Assembly: GCF_900188445.1 (NCBI RefSeq)
Contig: NZ_FZOR01000038.1
Coordinates: forward strand, 22,126 to 86,125
Length of the DNA stretch: 64,000 nucleotides
Source of the DNA: Actinomadura meyerae
GTDB taxonomy: Bacteria > Actinomycetota > Actinomycetes > Streptosporangiales > Streptosporangiaceae
Direction of reading: 5' to 3'
Shown here: positions 1 to 9,574 of the stretch, one piece after another
Layout of the letters: the number at the start of each line of letters is the position of its first letter
Position numbering within the stretch: position 1 is the stretch's first letter
Position numbers and translations under genes: made by a program
The notes under the pieces: model-generated
The model's input: only the letters and a program-made list of their open reading frames with translations
The model's database searches: none
What the model was told of the DNA's origin: nothing

Positions 1-1229
<1,229 letters not shown>

Positions 1230-1233
<4 letters not shown>

Positions 1234-1631
1234 GCGCGGGCGGTCTGGAGCGCGGTCAGGAAGACCAGCACGACCGTGGTGACCGCCACCAGGCCGTGGA
1301 CGGTGACCGCCGCGGCCGGGAACGCCTGCTCCGCGCCGCGCGCGTGCCGGCCGCCCCGCCCGACCAGCCAGCGGGTGAACAGCATGAAGCCCTGCAGGAC
1401 GACCGCCAGCAGCCCCGCGAAGGCGATCCACGCGTATACGGCGTCCCCGGTGGCCAGGTAGGCGATCCACACGGCGAGGCCCGCCACGGCCGCGAGGGGG
1501 TGCCCCACCACGACCAGGATCGGGAACCGCGTCACCTTCGTCGAGCGCCCCCCGTTCAGAAACCAGATGACCAGCAGGTAGCCGCCCGCCGCGGCGGCGA
1601 GGATCCACGCGCACAGCGCCGCGTACTCCAC
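1230..1631 (-). CDS. Small four-helix membrane protein, unknown function
   Basis: This predicts a 133-residue integral membrane protein with about four hydrophobic helices, starting VEYAALCAWILAAAAGGYLL. The GTG at 1631 is chosen because an AGGGAG ribosome-binding site lies 6 bases upstream and the first membrane helix begins straight away; the frame further upstream looks non-coding. No catalytic motif is visible. It is convergent with glgX, and their stop codons overlap through CTAG. I do not recognise a specific family; small membrane proteins of this sort are common in actinobacteria. Confidence 0.7.
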
Positions 1632-1779
1632 CCCCCGCTCCCTTCTGTGGAATTCTCGTCCCCGTCCCCCGCGGGCAAGTGTTACCTCCCGACGGGCCCG
1701 GCATGACGGATTTCTACAGATTGGTACACAAGCGGTCATCCGGCCGGTCGAACGGCGCGTGCAGTAGCGTGAAAGATCT

Positions 1780-2499
1780 ATGCGGATCCTGTCTCCGGAG
1801 CCCGGCGAAGCCGACCTCGCCGCGCGCTACGCGTACCCGCCCGACGGAACCTGGCTGCGGGCCAACATGGTGGCCAGCCTCGACGGGGCGGCGCAGCGCG
1901 ACGAGCGCAGCGGCGGCCTCGGCAACGCGGCCGACCGGCACCTGTTCCTGCTGCTGCGCGGTCTCGCCGACGCCGTCATCATCGGCGCGCAGACGGTGCG
2001 TGCCGAGGGCTACGGCCCGGTCAGGCGCAGCGAGGGCTGGGACGCCGTCCGGGACCGGAACTCCCCCGCCCCGCCGATCGCGATCGTGTCCCGCAGCCTC
2101 GACCTGGACTTCGGCGCCCCCATCTTCACCGAGGCCGAGGTGCCGACGATGGTGCTGGCGCCCGCGTGCGCCGACCCGGCCCGGGTGGAGGCCGCGCGGG
2201 AGCACGCCGACGTCATCATCGCCGGGCAGGACTCGCTGGACTTCTCCGTCGCCGTCCGGGAGCTCGCCGAGCGCGGCCACCGGCGGCTGCTGTGCGAGGG
2301 CGGGCCGTCGGTGCTCGGGCAGGTGGTGGCGGCCGGGCTGCTGGACGAGCTGTGCCTCACGCTGAGCCCGATGCTGCTCGGCGGGAACCCGACGCGGATC
2401 CTGGACGGGCCGCCGGTGCCCGTCCCGCCGGAGTTGAAGCTCGCCCACGCCCTGCAGGACGAGGACTTCCTGTTCCTGCGCTACACCCGCAACCGGTAG
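1780..2499 (+). CDS. Pyrimidine reductase family protein (RibD C-terminal domain)
   Basis: This 239-residue protein is a stand-alone RibD C-terminal (DHFR-like) reductase domain, expected to bind NADPH and reduce a riboflavin-pathway pyrimidine or a related substrate. Family marks are the N-terminal NMVASLDG strand, GAQTVRAEGYGP at the cofactor loop and CEGGPSVLGQ near the C-terminus. There is no deaminase domain, unlike full RibD. It runs tail-to-tail into a paralogue with a 19-base 3' overlap. The actual substrate cannot be told from sequence, and such domains are also found in unrelated reductases. Confidence 0.85.
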   Translation: MRILSPEPGEADLAARYAYPPDGTWLRANMVASLDGAAQRDERSGGLGNAADRHLFLLLRGLADAVIIGAQTVRAEGYGPVRRSEGWDAVRDRNSPAPPIAIVSRSLDLDFGAPIFTEAEVPTMVLAPACADPARVEAAREHADVIIAGQDSLDFSVAVRELAERGHRRLLCEGGPSVLGQVVAAGLLDELCLTLSPMLLGGNPTRILDGPPVPVPPELKLAHALQDEDFLFLRYTRNR

Positions 2500-3179
2500 C
2501 GGACGAAGAGCACGCCCTCGTCGATGTAGAGGGCGGTGGGGTCGAGCGGTACCTCGGTCTCCAGGCCGTCCAGGAGGCGGGTGTGGCGGGGGCTGCCGAG
2601 CAGGGTCGGGGCGATGCTGAGGCACAGCTCGTCGACGAGCGACTCGCGGATCAGCGCGGTCGCCAGTGCGGGGCCGCCCTCGCAGAGCAGATGCTCGTAG
2701 CCGAGGTCTTCGCGGAGCGTCTTGACGGCGGCGGCGAGGTCGACGCCGTCTTCACCCGCTGAGACCACCTGGATGCCCTTGGGCACGTTCTGCCGACCGC
2801 TCTGCGACGTCACCACGATGGTTGGGGTCTCGGCCTTGGTGAACAGCGGGAGCGTCCAGTCGAGGTCGGCGGAACCCGTCACCACGACGATGGGCGCGGG
2901 CGGGCGTCCGCGGCGCGCGCGCAGATCCCGGCGCAGGCGGGCCGGGCCGAGGCGCCCGGTCCGGACGGTGCCGGCGCCCACGAGGATCGCGTCGGCCAGC
3001 GCGCGCAGGCTGCGCAGGACGCGGAAGTCGGCGTCGCCGCCGAGGCCGTCCGTCCAGCCCTCGGCGTCGGTGGCGGAGCCGTCCACGCTCACGACCATGC
3101 CGAGCCGCAGCCCGGGGAGGTCGCCGTAGGCCTCGTAGGGGTCGACGCCGGTGGGGGGCTCTGGCAGCAAACGGCGCAT
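2481..3179 (-). CDS. Pyrimidine reductase family protein, paralogue
   Basis: This 232-residue RibD-C domain protein is paralogous to its convergent neighbour: it shares the start MRRLLPEP against MRILSPEP, the GMVVSVDG strand, GAGTVRTGRLGP and LLCEGGPALATALI. ATG 3179 is chosen because the paralogy begins exactly there; the frame extends further upstream without family similarity. The two genes overlap at their 3' ends. A cytosolic NAD(P)H-dependent reductase is expected; substrate unknown. Confidence 0.85.
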   Translation of the reverse strand: MRRLLPEPPTGVDPYEAYGDLPGLRLGMVVSVDGSATDAEGWTDGLGGDADFRVLRSLRALADAILVGAGTVRTGRLGPARLRRDLRARRGRPPAPIVVVTGSADLDWTLPLFTKAETPTIVVTSQSGRQNVPKGIQVVSAGEDGVDLAAAVKTLREDLGYEHLLCEGGPALATALIRESLVDELCLSIAPTLLGSPRHTRLLDGLETEVPLDPTALYIDEGVLFVRYRLRV

Positions 3180-3243
3180 GACCTGCACGTTATCGGACCC
3201 CCCGGGCTGTCGTTCTGTCAGTGCCGGGGCGCAAGATGGGGGG

Positions 3244-4335
3244 ATGGACCTGCCGATCAGCCCGCCGCTGCCGCCGATGCTGGCCAAGGCGGTCAAGACC
3301 ATGCCCAAGGGCGACCTGCTGTACGAGCCGAAATGGGACGGCTTCCGCTGCATCGTCTTCCGCGACGGCGACGAGGTGGAGCTGTCCAGCCGCGGCGAGA
3401 AGCCGCTCACCCGCTACTTCCCCGAGCTGGTCGAGGCGGTGAAGCGCGAGCTGCCCGAGCGGTGCGTGGTCGACGGCGAGATCGTGCTGCCGAGGGGGAC
3501 GCGCCTCGACTTCGACGCGCTCCAGCAGCGCATCCACCCGGCCGCGTCCCGGATCAACCTGCTGGCGGAGCAGACACCCGCCTCGTTCGTGGCGTTCGAC
3601 CTGCTGGCGCTCGGCTCCGAGTCGCTGATGGAGGTGCCCCTCGGCGAGCGCCGGAGGCGGCTCACCGAGACGCTGGCAGGCGTCAAGGCGCCCATCCACG
3701 TCACCCCGGCGTCCGACTCCTACGACCTGGCGCTGCGCTGGTTCGACGAGTTCGAGGGCGCCGGGCTGGACGGCGTCATCGCCAAGCCCCGCGACACCGT
3801 CTACGAGCCCGACAAGCGCGTCCTGTTCAAGGTCAAGCACGAGCGCACCGCCGACTGCGTGGTGGCGGGCTTCCGCTGGCACAAGTCGGGGCCGATCGTC
3901 GGGTCGCTGCTGCTCGGCCTGTACAACTCCGCGGGCAAGCTCCAGCACGTCGGGGTCGCGGCGTCCTTCACGATGAAGCGGCGCGCCGAGCTGGTCGAGG
4001 AGCTGCAGCCCTACCGGCTGGAGGACCTCTCCGCCCACCCGTGGGGCGAGTGGGCGCGGCAGAGCGAGGCGACGGCCGACCGGATGCCCGGCGCCGTCTC
4101 CCGCTGGACGGGCAAGAAAGATCTCAGCTGGGTGGCGCTGCGCCCCGAACTGGTGGTGGAGGTCGCGTACGAGGCGATGGAGGGCGACCGGTTCCGGCAC
4201 ACCGCCCGGTTCCGCAACTGGCGGCCCGACCGCACCCCCGAGTCGTGCACGTACGAGCAGCTCGAGGTTCCCGTCGCCTACGACCTGGCCGACATCCTCT
4301 CCGGCCCGGCGACGAGCCCGCGCGTCGACCGCTGA
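3244..4335 (+). CDS. ligC: ATP-dependent DNA ligase (LigC type)
   Basis: This ligase seals nicks with ATP, forming a ligase-AMP adduct on the lysine of EPKWDGFR near residue 30. It has 363 residues, the length of actinobacterial LigC, with an adenylation domain (roughly 1-215, including DGEIVL, FDLLAL and DGVIAK) and a C-terminal OB-fold (motif V-like VKHERTADCVV and the RFRNWRPDR tail). It lacks polymerase and nuclease domains, unlike LigD. The ATG at 3244 is supported by the GGGGG tract just upstream. A LigD-like polymerase lies about 10 kb away, suggesting a shared end-joining or backup excision-repair role. Confidence 0.9.
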   Translation: MDLPISPPLPPMLAKAVKTMPKGDLLYEPKWDGFRCIVFRDGDEVELSSRGEKPLTRYFPELVEAVKRELPERCVVDGEIVLPRGTRLDFDALQQRIHPAASRINLLAEQTPASFVAFDLLALGSESLMEVPLGERRRRLTETLAGVKAPIHVTPASDSYDLALRWFDEFEGAGLDGVIAKPRDTVYEPDKRVLFKVKHERTADCVVAGFRWHKSGPIVGSLLLGLYNSAGKLQHVGVAASFTMKRRAELVEELQPYRLEDLSAHPWGEWARQSEATADRMPGAVSRWTGKKDLSWVALRPELVVEVAYEAMEGDRFRHTARFRNWRPDRTPESCTYEQLEVPVAYDLADILSGPATSPRVDR

Positions 4336-4342
4336 GGCACCG

Positions 4343-4376
4343 CCCTGGGGACGCGCCGCCGGGCACGTCCCCAGGG
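4343..4376. terminator. Bidirectional hairpin between ligC and phoD
   Basis: A perfect 11-base inverted repeat (CCCTGGGGACG, 4343-4353, and its complement, 4366-4376) with a 12-base loop sits between two convergent stop codons (4335 and 4387). It has no T-tract, as is usual for actinobacterial terminators. Stem and position are seen directly; function is inferred. Confidence 0.75.
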
Positions 4377-4386
4377 GGTGGCGGGA

Positions 4387-6075
4387 TCAGGGCTGGGTCT
4401 CCTTGGCGATGGTCTGCTGGATCAGCTCGCCGTCGGGCTGCGGCGTGGCCTTCGCCGACACGAACGGCCGCAGGTAGGTCTGGTTGACGCCGGGGACGCG
4501 GTCCTCGATGACGAACGTGGCCTTGGTGGAGATCTCGGCGCCCGGGGTGCGGACGGTCGGCAGGGTCTTGAAGTCGGCCCTCATCTCGTCCTTGCCGATC
4601 GTCGTCATGACGTAGCCGCGCTGGTCGTTGTAGAAGCGCAGGTGCGGGTTGATCTTGAGGAAGGGGTGGTCGGCGGGGTTCGAGTCCTTCCCGTCGCCGG
4701 TGCTGGTGATGGACGTGCACACCAGTTCCGAGCCCACGGTCTTCGAAGACGGGTCGTCGTAGTCGGCCTTCAGGTCGCTCGCCCAGTGCGCGTGGACGTC
4801 GCCCGTGAGCACGACGGGGTTGCGGACCTTCGCGTCCAGCCACCCCTGGGTGATGCGGTCGCGGGACGCGACGTAGCCGTCCCAGGCGTCCATCGAGGTC
4901 TTCTTCACCGGCCCCTCGGTGTTGTCGCGCTGGGCGAAGAACACCTGCTGCCCCAGGACGTCCCAGCGCGCGCGTGAGCGGCGGAAGCCGTCCAGCAGCC
5001 ATGCCTCCTGCTGGTCGCCCGTGATGGAGCGCTTCGGGTCCGTGGCCTCGGGGCAGTCCTTGTAGCCGTCGCCGCAGCCCTGGTCGTCGCGGAACTGGCG
5101 GGTGTCGAGCATGTGGAAGGTGGCGAGCCTGCCCCACTGGACGCGCCGGTAGATCTGGATGTCCGGCCCCTTCGGGACGGACGCGCGGCGCAGCGGCATG
5201 TTCTCGTAGTACGCCTGGAAGGCGGCGGCCCGGCGGGCGCGGAACGCCTCGGAGGACGGGGTGTCGGAGTCGGCCTCGGGGATGTCGCCGGCCCAGTTGT
5301 TCTCGATCTCGTGGTCGTCGAACACGACGAGCCACGGCGCGGCCTCGTGCGCGGCCTGCAGGTCGGGGTCGGACTTGTACTGGGCGTGCCGCAGCCGGTA
5401 GTTCGCGAGCGTGACCGTCTCGGGCCCCTCGTGGTCGCGGACGTTGCCGCCCGGGACGGTGTAGACGCCCTTCTTGTACTCGTACTGGTAATCGCCCAGG
5501 TGCAGGACGAGGTCGGGGTGCTCCTCGGCGAGGCGCCGGTAGGCGGTGAACCAGCCGTGCTCGAACTGGCTGCACGAGACGAACGCCATCGCGAGCGCGG
5601 GTCCGTAGGCGGCGGGGTGCGGGGCGGTGCGGGTCCGGCCCGCCGGGGAGATGTGCGCGCCGGCGCGGAACCGGTACCAGTAGTCGCGTCCGGGGCGCAG
5701 GCCGTCGAGCTCGACGTGGACGGAGTGCGCGGCCTCGGGGCGGGCGGCGGCGGTGCCGCGCCGCACGACGTGGCGGAAGCGCTCGTCGGACGCGACCTCC
5801 CAGCGGACGGGGACGGTACGGGACGGCATGCCGCCGAGGCCGTCCTCGGCGAGCGGATTCAGGGCGAGCCGCGTCCACAGGACGAACCCGCCGGGGCCTG
5901 GGTCGCCGGACGCGACGCCCAGAGTGAACGGGTCGCCGGGCAGGGTGCGCGGGCGCGGGGCGGCGGCGCGGGCGGTGCCGGGGAGGAGCGGCCCGGCGGC
6001 GGTTGCGGTGGCGGCGGCGAGACCGCCGGCGATCAGGAACGTTCTCCGGTTCAGCGGGTGCGCGGAGTCGGCCAT
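4387..6075 (-). CDS. phoD: Alkaline phosphatase D family, Tat-exported
   Basis: This 562-residue PhoD-type phosphatase/phosphodiesterase should scavenge phosphate outside the cell. The start at 6075 gives a clear Tat signal (NRRTFLIAGG, then a hydrophobic, Ala-rich stretch ending ARA). The N-terminal PhoD_N sandwich is followed by metal-site motifs: CSQFEHGW, HLGDYQYEY, FDDHEIENNW and LTGDVHAHW. The family uses Fe/Ca cofactors. It is divergent from the helicase gene, and no Pho box was identified with confidence in the intergenic region. Assignment is secure. Confidence 0.92.
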   Translation of the reverse strand: MADSAHPLNRRTFLIAGGLAAATATAAGPLLPGTARAAAPRPRTLPGDPFTLGVASGDPGPGGFVLWTRLALNPLAEDGLGGMPSRTVPVRWEVASDERFRHVVRRGTAAARPEAAHSVHVELDGLRPGRDYWYRFRAGAHISPAGRTRTAPHPAAYGPALAMAFVSCSQFEHGWFTAYRRLAEEHPDLVLHLGDYQYEYKKGVYTVPGGNVRDHEGPETVTLANYRLRHAQYKSDPDLQAAHEAAPWLVVFDDHEIENNWAGDIPEADSDTPSSEAFRARRAAAFQAYYENMPLRRASVPKGPDIQIYRRVQWGRLATFHMLDTRQFRDDQGCGDGYKDCPEATDPKRSITGDQQEAWLLDGFRRSRARWDVLGQQVFFAQRDNTEGPVKKTSMDAWDGYVASRDRITQGWLDAKVRNPVVLTGDVHAHWASDLKADYDDPSSKTVGSELVCTSITSTGDGKDSNPADHPFLKINPHLRFYNDQRGYVMTTIGKDEMRADFKTLPTVRTPGAEISTKATFVIEDRVPGVNQTYLRPFVSAKATPQPDGELIQQTIAKETQP

Positions 6076-6292
6076 GGAGGAGCGACCTTTCGGAGGGTCC
6101 GGCAGTGATCGCCGGAAAGCCTCACGAAGATCGGTGACCGCGGGGCGGCGGGCGGATGACGCCCGGCCCAACAAAGACGATCTTTTGATCGCGACCAGAA
6201 GATCATCCGGAGTGCGGGAAAGGATGCTAGGCTAGCGACTTACGACCTGCGCACAAGAAACCTCATCCTATGAATAGGAGTGTAGTCGAGGC

Positions 6293-8698
6293 ATGGGACT
6301 CCGTCAAGCGGATGCTGTCAACCCCGACCGCGAGAATTCGGTTCGCGAGGACTCCGCCCCCGCGAGCGCGCCGCTGCGCACCGAGCAGGCGCAGGTGTCC
6401 CGGATCTACGCGCGCCTCGACGCCGAGCGCGAGAAGGCCGAGGCCGCGCTGCGCGACGGGCCCGCGGCGGGCGGCGGCTCGGCGTTCCAGGCGCGGGTGG
6501 AGAGCGCCGTCGTGACCGACGAGGCGGCCCGCCGCCTCGCGCGGCTGAGCGCGGTGGAGCACGCCCTGTGCTTCGGCCGGATCGACCACCGGGGCGGCGC
6601 GGACGGCCCCGGCGACACGTTCTACATCGGCCGCATCGGGCTGCGCGACGCCGACCACGAGCCGCTCCTCATCGACTGGCGCGCCGCAGCGGCGCGGCCC
6701 TTCTACACCGCCACGCCGGGCTCCCCGGGTACCCTCGCGCGCCGCCGCCACCTGCACCTGCGGCAGCGGGAGGTCGTCCGGCTGGACGACGAGGTCTTCG
6801 ACCTGGAGGGGCTCGCGGAGCCGGAGCGGCGCTCCGTCGTCGGCGAGGCCGCGCTGCTCGCCACCCTGCGCCGCGGCCGGACGGGACGGATGAGCGACGT
6901 GGTCGCGACCATCCAGGAGGAGCAGGACCAGGTCATCCGCTCCGGCCTGCACGGCGTGCTCGTCGTCCAGGGCGGCCCCGGCACGGGCAAGACGGTCGCC
7001 GCCCTGCACCGCGCCGCGTACCTGCTCTACACGCACCGGGACGTCCTCGAACGGCGGGGAGTGCTCGTCGTCGGCCCGAACGCCACCTTCCTCCGCTACA
7101 TCGAGCAGGTCCTGCCCGGCCTGGGCGAGACCGACGTCGCCTTGGCCACCGTCGGCGAGCTCTACCCGGGCGTCAAGGCGACGGCCCGCGACACCCCCGA
7201 GGTCGCCGTCATCAAGGGCGACCACCGCATGGTCGACCTGGTGCAGGCCGCCGTCCACGACCGGCAGCGCGTGCCCGCGGACGGGCTCCGTCTCGACGTC
7301 GACGGCCTCGCCCTCGTCGTGGACGCCGAGAAGTGCGAGCAGATCCGCGACCGTGCGCGCGCTCTGCGCCGCCCGCACAACATCCAGCGGCGGCGCTTCG
7401 TCCACGACATGCTGGAGGCGCTCGCCGTCAACAGGGCCGAGCAGTACGACCGCCTCATGGACGAGCCCCTGGAGGAGCTCGCGAAGTCCGGCGGCATGCC
7501 CGAGTGGCTCCAGGAGCTCATCGACGAGGCCGAGGACGAGCCCCTCCTGGACGAGACGGACCTCCGCCTGGCCAAGGAGGCCCTCTGGCAGGAGCCGGCC
7601 GTCAAGAGGGCCCTCAACAGGCTCTGGCCGGAGTTGACCCCGCAGCGTCTCCTGAGCGATCTCTACGCCTCCCCCGGCACTCTCGCCCGCATCGGCGAGC
7701 AGATCGGCATGGACTGCGCGCCCCTGCACCGCCCGGCCGACTCCCCGTGGACCGTCTCGGACGTCCCGCTCCTCGACGAGGCCGCCGAGCTGCTGGGCCG
7801 GGACGACTCCGCCGAGCGGGCCCGGCAGCGTGCGGCCGCCGCCGCACGCGCGGAGGAGGAGCGCTACGCCCGCGAGGTCATCGAGTCCGTCGGCACCACG
7901 AACCTGCTCTCGGCCCGCGACGTGATCTCCGCGAGCGAGCTGGCCGACCGCCACGACGACGGCGGCCCGCCGCTCACCACCGCGCAGCGCGCCCTGGCCG
8001 ACCGCGAGTGGGCCTACGGCCACGTGATCGTGGACGAGGCGCAGGAGCTCTCCGAGATGGCCTGGCGGACCGTGATGCGCCGCGTCCCGACCCGCTCCCT
8101 GACCGTCGTCGGCGACATCGCGCAGACCGGCAGCGCCGCCGGCGCCGCCTCCTGGGGCCAGATGCTCGACCGCTACGTCCCGGGCCGCTGGCGGGAGCAG
8201 CGCCTGCTCGTCAACTACCGGACCCCGGCCGCGATCATGCGGGTGGCCGCGGGCGTCCTCGCCGCGGTCGACCCGGGCCAGACGCCTCCGGAGCCCGTCC
8301 GCGACGACGGCCCGCCGCCCGCCGCGATCGCCCTCCCGGTCGCGGAGCTGCCCTCGCTCGTCGCCACCGAGCTGTCACTCGTCACCGACGAGGCGTCCAC
8401 CGCGGGCCGCCTCGCCGTCATCTCCTCCGGCGCCCGCCGCGCCGAGGTCCTCGCGGCCCTGCCGGACGCGCCCGCCGGCGCGACGCCCGAGGCGCTCGAC
8501 TCCCCCGTGGTCGTCCTGACCGCCGAGGAGGCGAAGGGCCTGGAGTTCGACTCCGTCGTCATCGTCGACCCGGCCGGCATCGTCGCCGAGTCGCCCAAGG
8601 GGGGCCAGGACCTCTACGTGGCCCTGACCAGGGCCACCCGGCGCCTGACGATCGTCCACGACAACGACCTGCCGCCCCTCCTAGCGTCCCTGGAGTAG
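6293..8698 (+). CDS. UvrD-like superfamily 1 helicase of the HelD/HelR group
   Basis: This 801-residue SF1 ATPase resembles actinobacterial HelD, which removes stalled RNA polymerase from DNA; some HelR members protect against rifamycins. The N-terminal coiled region contains RIYARLDAEREKAE. Walker A is GGPGTGKT near residue 226, Walker B is VDEAQE, and VVGDIAQTGS and NYRTPA are helicase motifs III/IV. The C-terminal domain contains EAKGLEFDSVV and YVALTRATRR. ATG 6293 gives the family-like N-terminus; AGGAG sits 12 bases upstream. No convincing rifamycin-associated promoter palindrome is visible, so a resistance role is only possible. Confidence 0.85.
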   Translation: MGLRQADAVNPDRENSVREDSAPASAPLRTEQAQVSRIYARLDAEREKAEAALRDGPAAGGGSAFQARVESAVVTDEAARRLARLSAVEHALCFGRIDHRGGADGPGDTFYIGRIGLRDADHEPLLIDWRAAAARPFYTATPGSPGTLARRRHLHLRQREVVRLDDEVFDLEGLAEPERRSVVGEAALLATLRRGRTGRMSDVVATIQEEQDQVIRSGLHGVLVVQGGPGTGKTVAALHRAAYLLYTHRDVLERRGVLVVGPNATFLRYIEQVLPGLGETDVALATVGELYPGVKATARDTPEVAVIKGDHRMVDLVQAAVHDRQRVPADGLRLDVDGLALVVDAEKCEQIRDRARALRRPHNIQRRRFVHDMLEALAVNRAEQYDRLMDEPLEELAKSGGMPEWLQELIDEAEDEPLLDETDLRLAKEALWQEPAVKRALNRLWPELTPQRLLSDLYASPGTLARIGEQIGMDCAPLHRPADSPWTVSDVPLLDEAAELLGRDDSAERARQRAAAAARAEEERYAREVIESVGTTNLLSARDVISASELADRHDDGGPPLTTAQRALADREWAYGHVIVDEAQELSEMAWRTVMRRVPTRSLTVVGDIAQTGSAAGAASWGQMLDRYVPGRWREQRLLVNYRTPAAIMRVAAGVLAAVDPGQTPPEPVRDDGPPPAAIALPVAELPSLVATELSLVTDEASTAGRLAVISSGARRAEVLAALPDAPAGATPEALDSPVVVLTAEEAKGLEFDSVVIVDPAGIVAESPKGGQDLYVALTRATRRLTIVHDNDLPPLLASLE

Positions 8699-9379
8699 GG
8701 CCCGCAGGGTCCGGGTGAGCTCGGCCCTGATGATGCGGCCGGCGGCCTCGGGGTCGCCGGCCGCGACGGCGTCCACCAGGGCCGCGTGGGCGGCGCGGCC
8801 GTGGGCGGTGTCGGAGGCGCGGACGTCCACCAGGGTCGCGAGGTCGAGGAGGCCGTCGCGCAGGACGGGGACGAACTCGGCGAACAGGTCGGCGAGGACC
8901 GGGTTGTGCGCGGCGGCCACGACGGCGGTGTGCAGGGCGATGTCGGCGTCGATGAACCCCTCGGTGGAGGGGCCGGCGAAGGCCGCGTCGCGGGCGCCGA
9001 GGGCCGCGCGCAGGGCGTCGAGGTCGGCGTCCGTGCGGCGCTCGGCGGCCAGCTCGGCGGCGCGGACCTCCAGCATCATGCGGATCTCGTAGACGTCGGC
9101 GACGGAGGCGCGGCGCAGCCGGGCGGGCCAGTCCTCGTCCGGCTCGGTCGCGATGACGAACACGCCGGCGCCCTGGCGGGCCTGGACGAGGCCGGCGCCG
9201 GCGAGGGCGCGCAGGGCCTCGCGGACGGTGGAGCGGCCGACGCCGAGCTCGCGCGCGAGCGTCGTCTCGCCCGGCAGCCGCGTCCCGACCGGCCAGGAAC
9301 CGTCCGCGATCTGCTCGCGGAGGCGCTGGGCGGCCTGCTCGACGAGCGGGCTGGGGCGGAGCCGGCCGAGCGGCGCCAT
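8681..9379 (-). CDS. GntR-family transcriptional regulator, FadR subgroup
   Basis: This 232-residue regulator has an N-terminal winged helix (about 10-75, with RLPGETTLARELGVGRSTVR) and an all-helical FCD ligand domain (about 90-225) with metal-binding Asp/His candidates in DADIALHTAVV and AAHNPVL. ATG 9379 is preferred because AAGGGA lies about 6 bases upstream. The 3' end overlaps the helicase gene by 18 bases. FadR-type regulators usually respond to organic acids; its target is not evident, though leuA lies divergently next door. Confidence 0.88.
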   Translation of the reverse strand: MAPLGRLRPSPLVEQAAQRLREQIADGSWPVGTRLPGETTLARELGVGRSTVREALRALAGAGLVQARQGAGVFVIATEPDEDWPARLRRASVADVYEIRMMLEVRAAELAAERRTDADLDALRAALGARDAAFAGPSTEGFIDADIALHTAVVAAAHNPVLADLFAEFVPVLRDGLLDLATLVDVRASDTAHGRAAHAALVDAVAAGDPEAAGRIIRAELTRTLRALLQGR

Positions 9380-9462
9380 GCGGATCCCTTCGTCGCGGGG
9401 CGGGGCGATCAGCATATCCGCTCAGCTTGTCTGAGGAGCTGAGGTGTGATTGAGTGGCGGGC

Positions 9463-9507
9463 ATGTCGTGGCGGGCGCTTCTCCTCGGTCGCCGCGGCGG
9501 GGCCTGA
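9463..9507 (+). CDS. leuL: Leucine leader peptide (LeuL)
   Basis: This is a 14-residue ORF, MSWRALLLGRRGGA, with three consecutive Leu codons (CTT CTC CTC), ending 67 bases before leuA. The three-Leu run followed by Arg residues matches leader peptides predicted upstream of actinobacterial leuA genes. Its stop codon falls just after the first arm of the downstream hairpin, the expected geometry for ribosome-mediated attenuation. The ribosome-binding site is weak. Function is inferred from layout, but codons, hairpins and gene identity agree. Confidence 0.72.
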   Translation: MSWRALLLGRRGGA

Positions 9508-9547
9508 TCCGACCGGCACCCCGCCGCGGGGTCCGGTGCTGCCGGTC
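9492..9547 (+). promoter_or_regulatory. Leucine attenuator with mutually exclusive hairpins
   Basis: Arm A (9492-9502, CCGCGGCGGGG) is perfectly complementary to arm C (9519-9529). Arm B (9511-9518, GACCGGCA) is perfectly complementary to arm D (9540-9547). B-D pairing encloses C, leaving C to form its own small hairpin with 9527-9531, so A-C and B-D cannot coexist. Arm A overlaps the last codons of the leader peptide, so a ribosome stalled at the Leu codons would change which structure forms. Pairing is read from sequence; regulation is inferred. Confidence 0.65.
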
Positions 9548-9574
9548 GTCCCGGCGATCGCGAGGAAACGCCCC

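Noticed and set aside
6179..6204. GATCTT-N14-AAGATC inverted repeat before the helicase gene as a rifamycin-associated element
   Set aside because: The sequence is AT-rich, short and does not resemble the known GC-rich palindrome; only a weak repeat remains.
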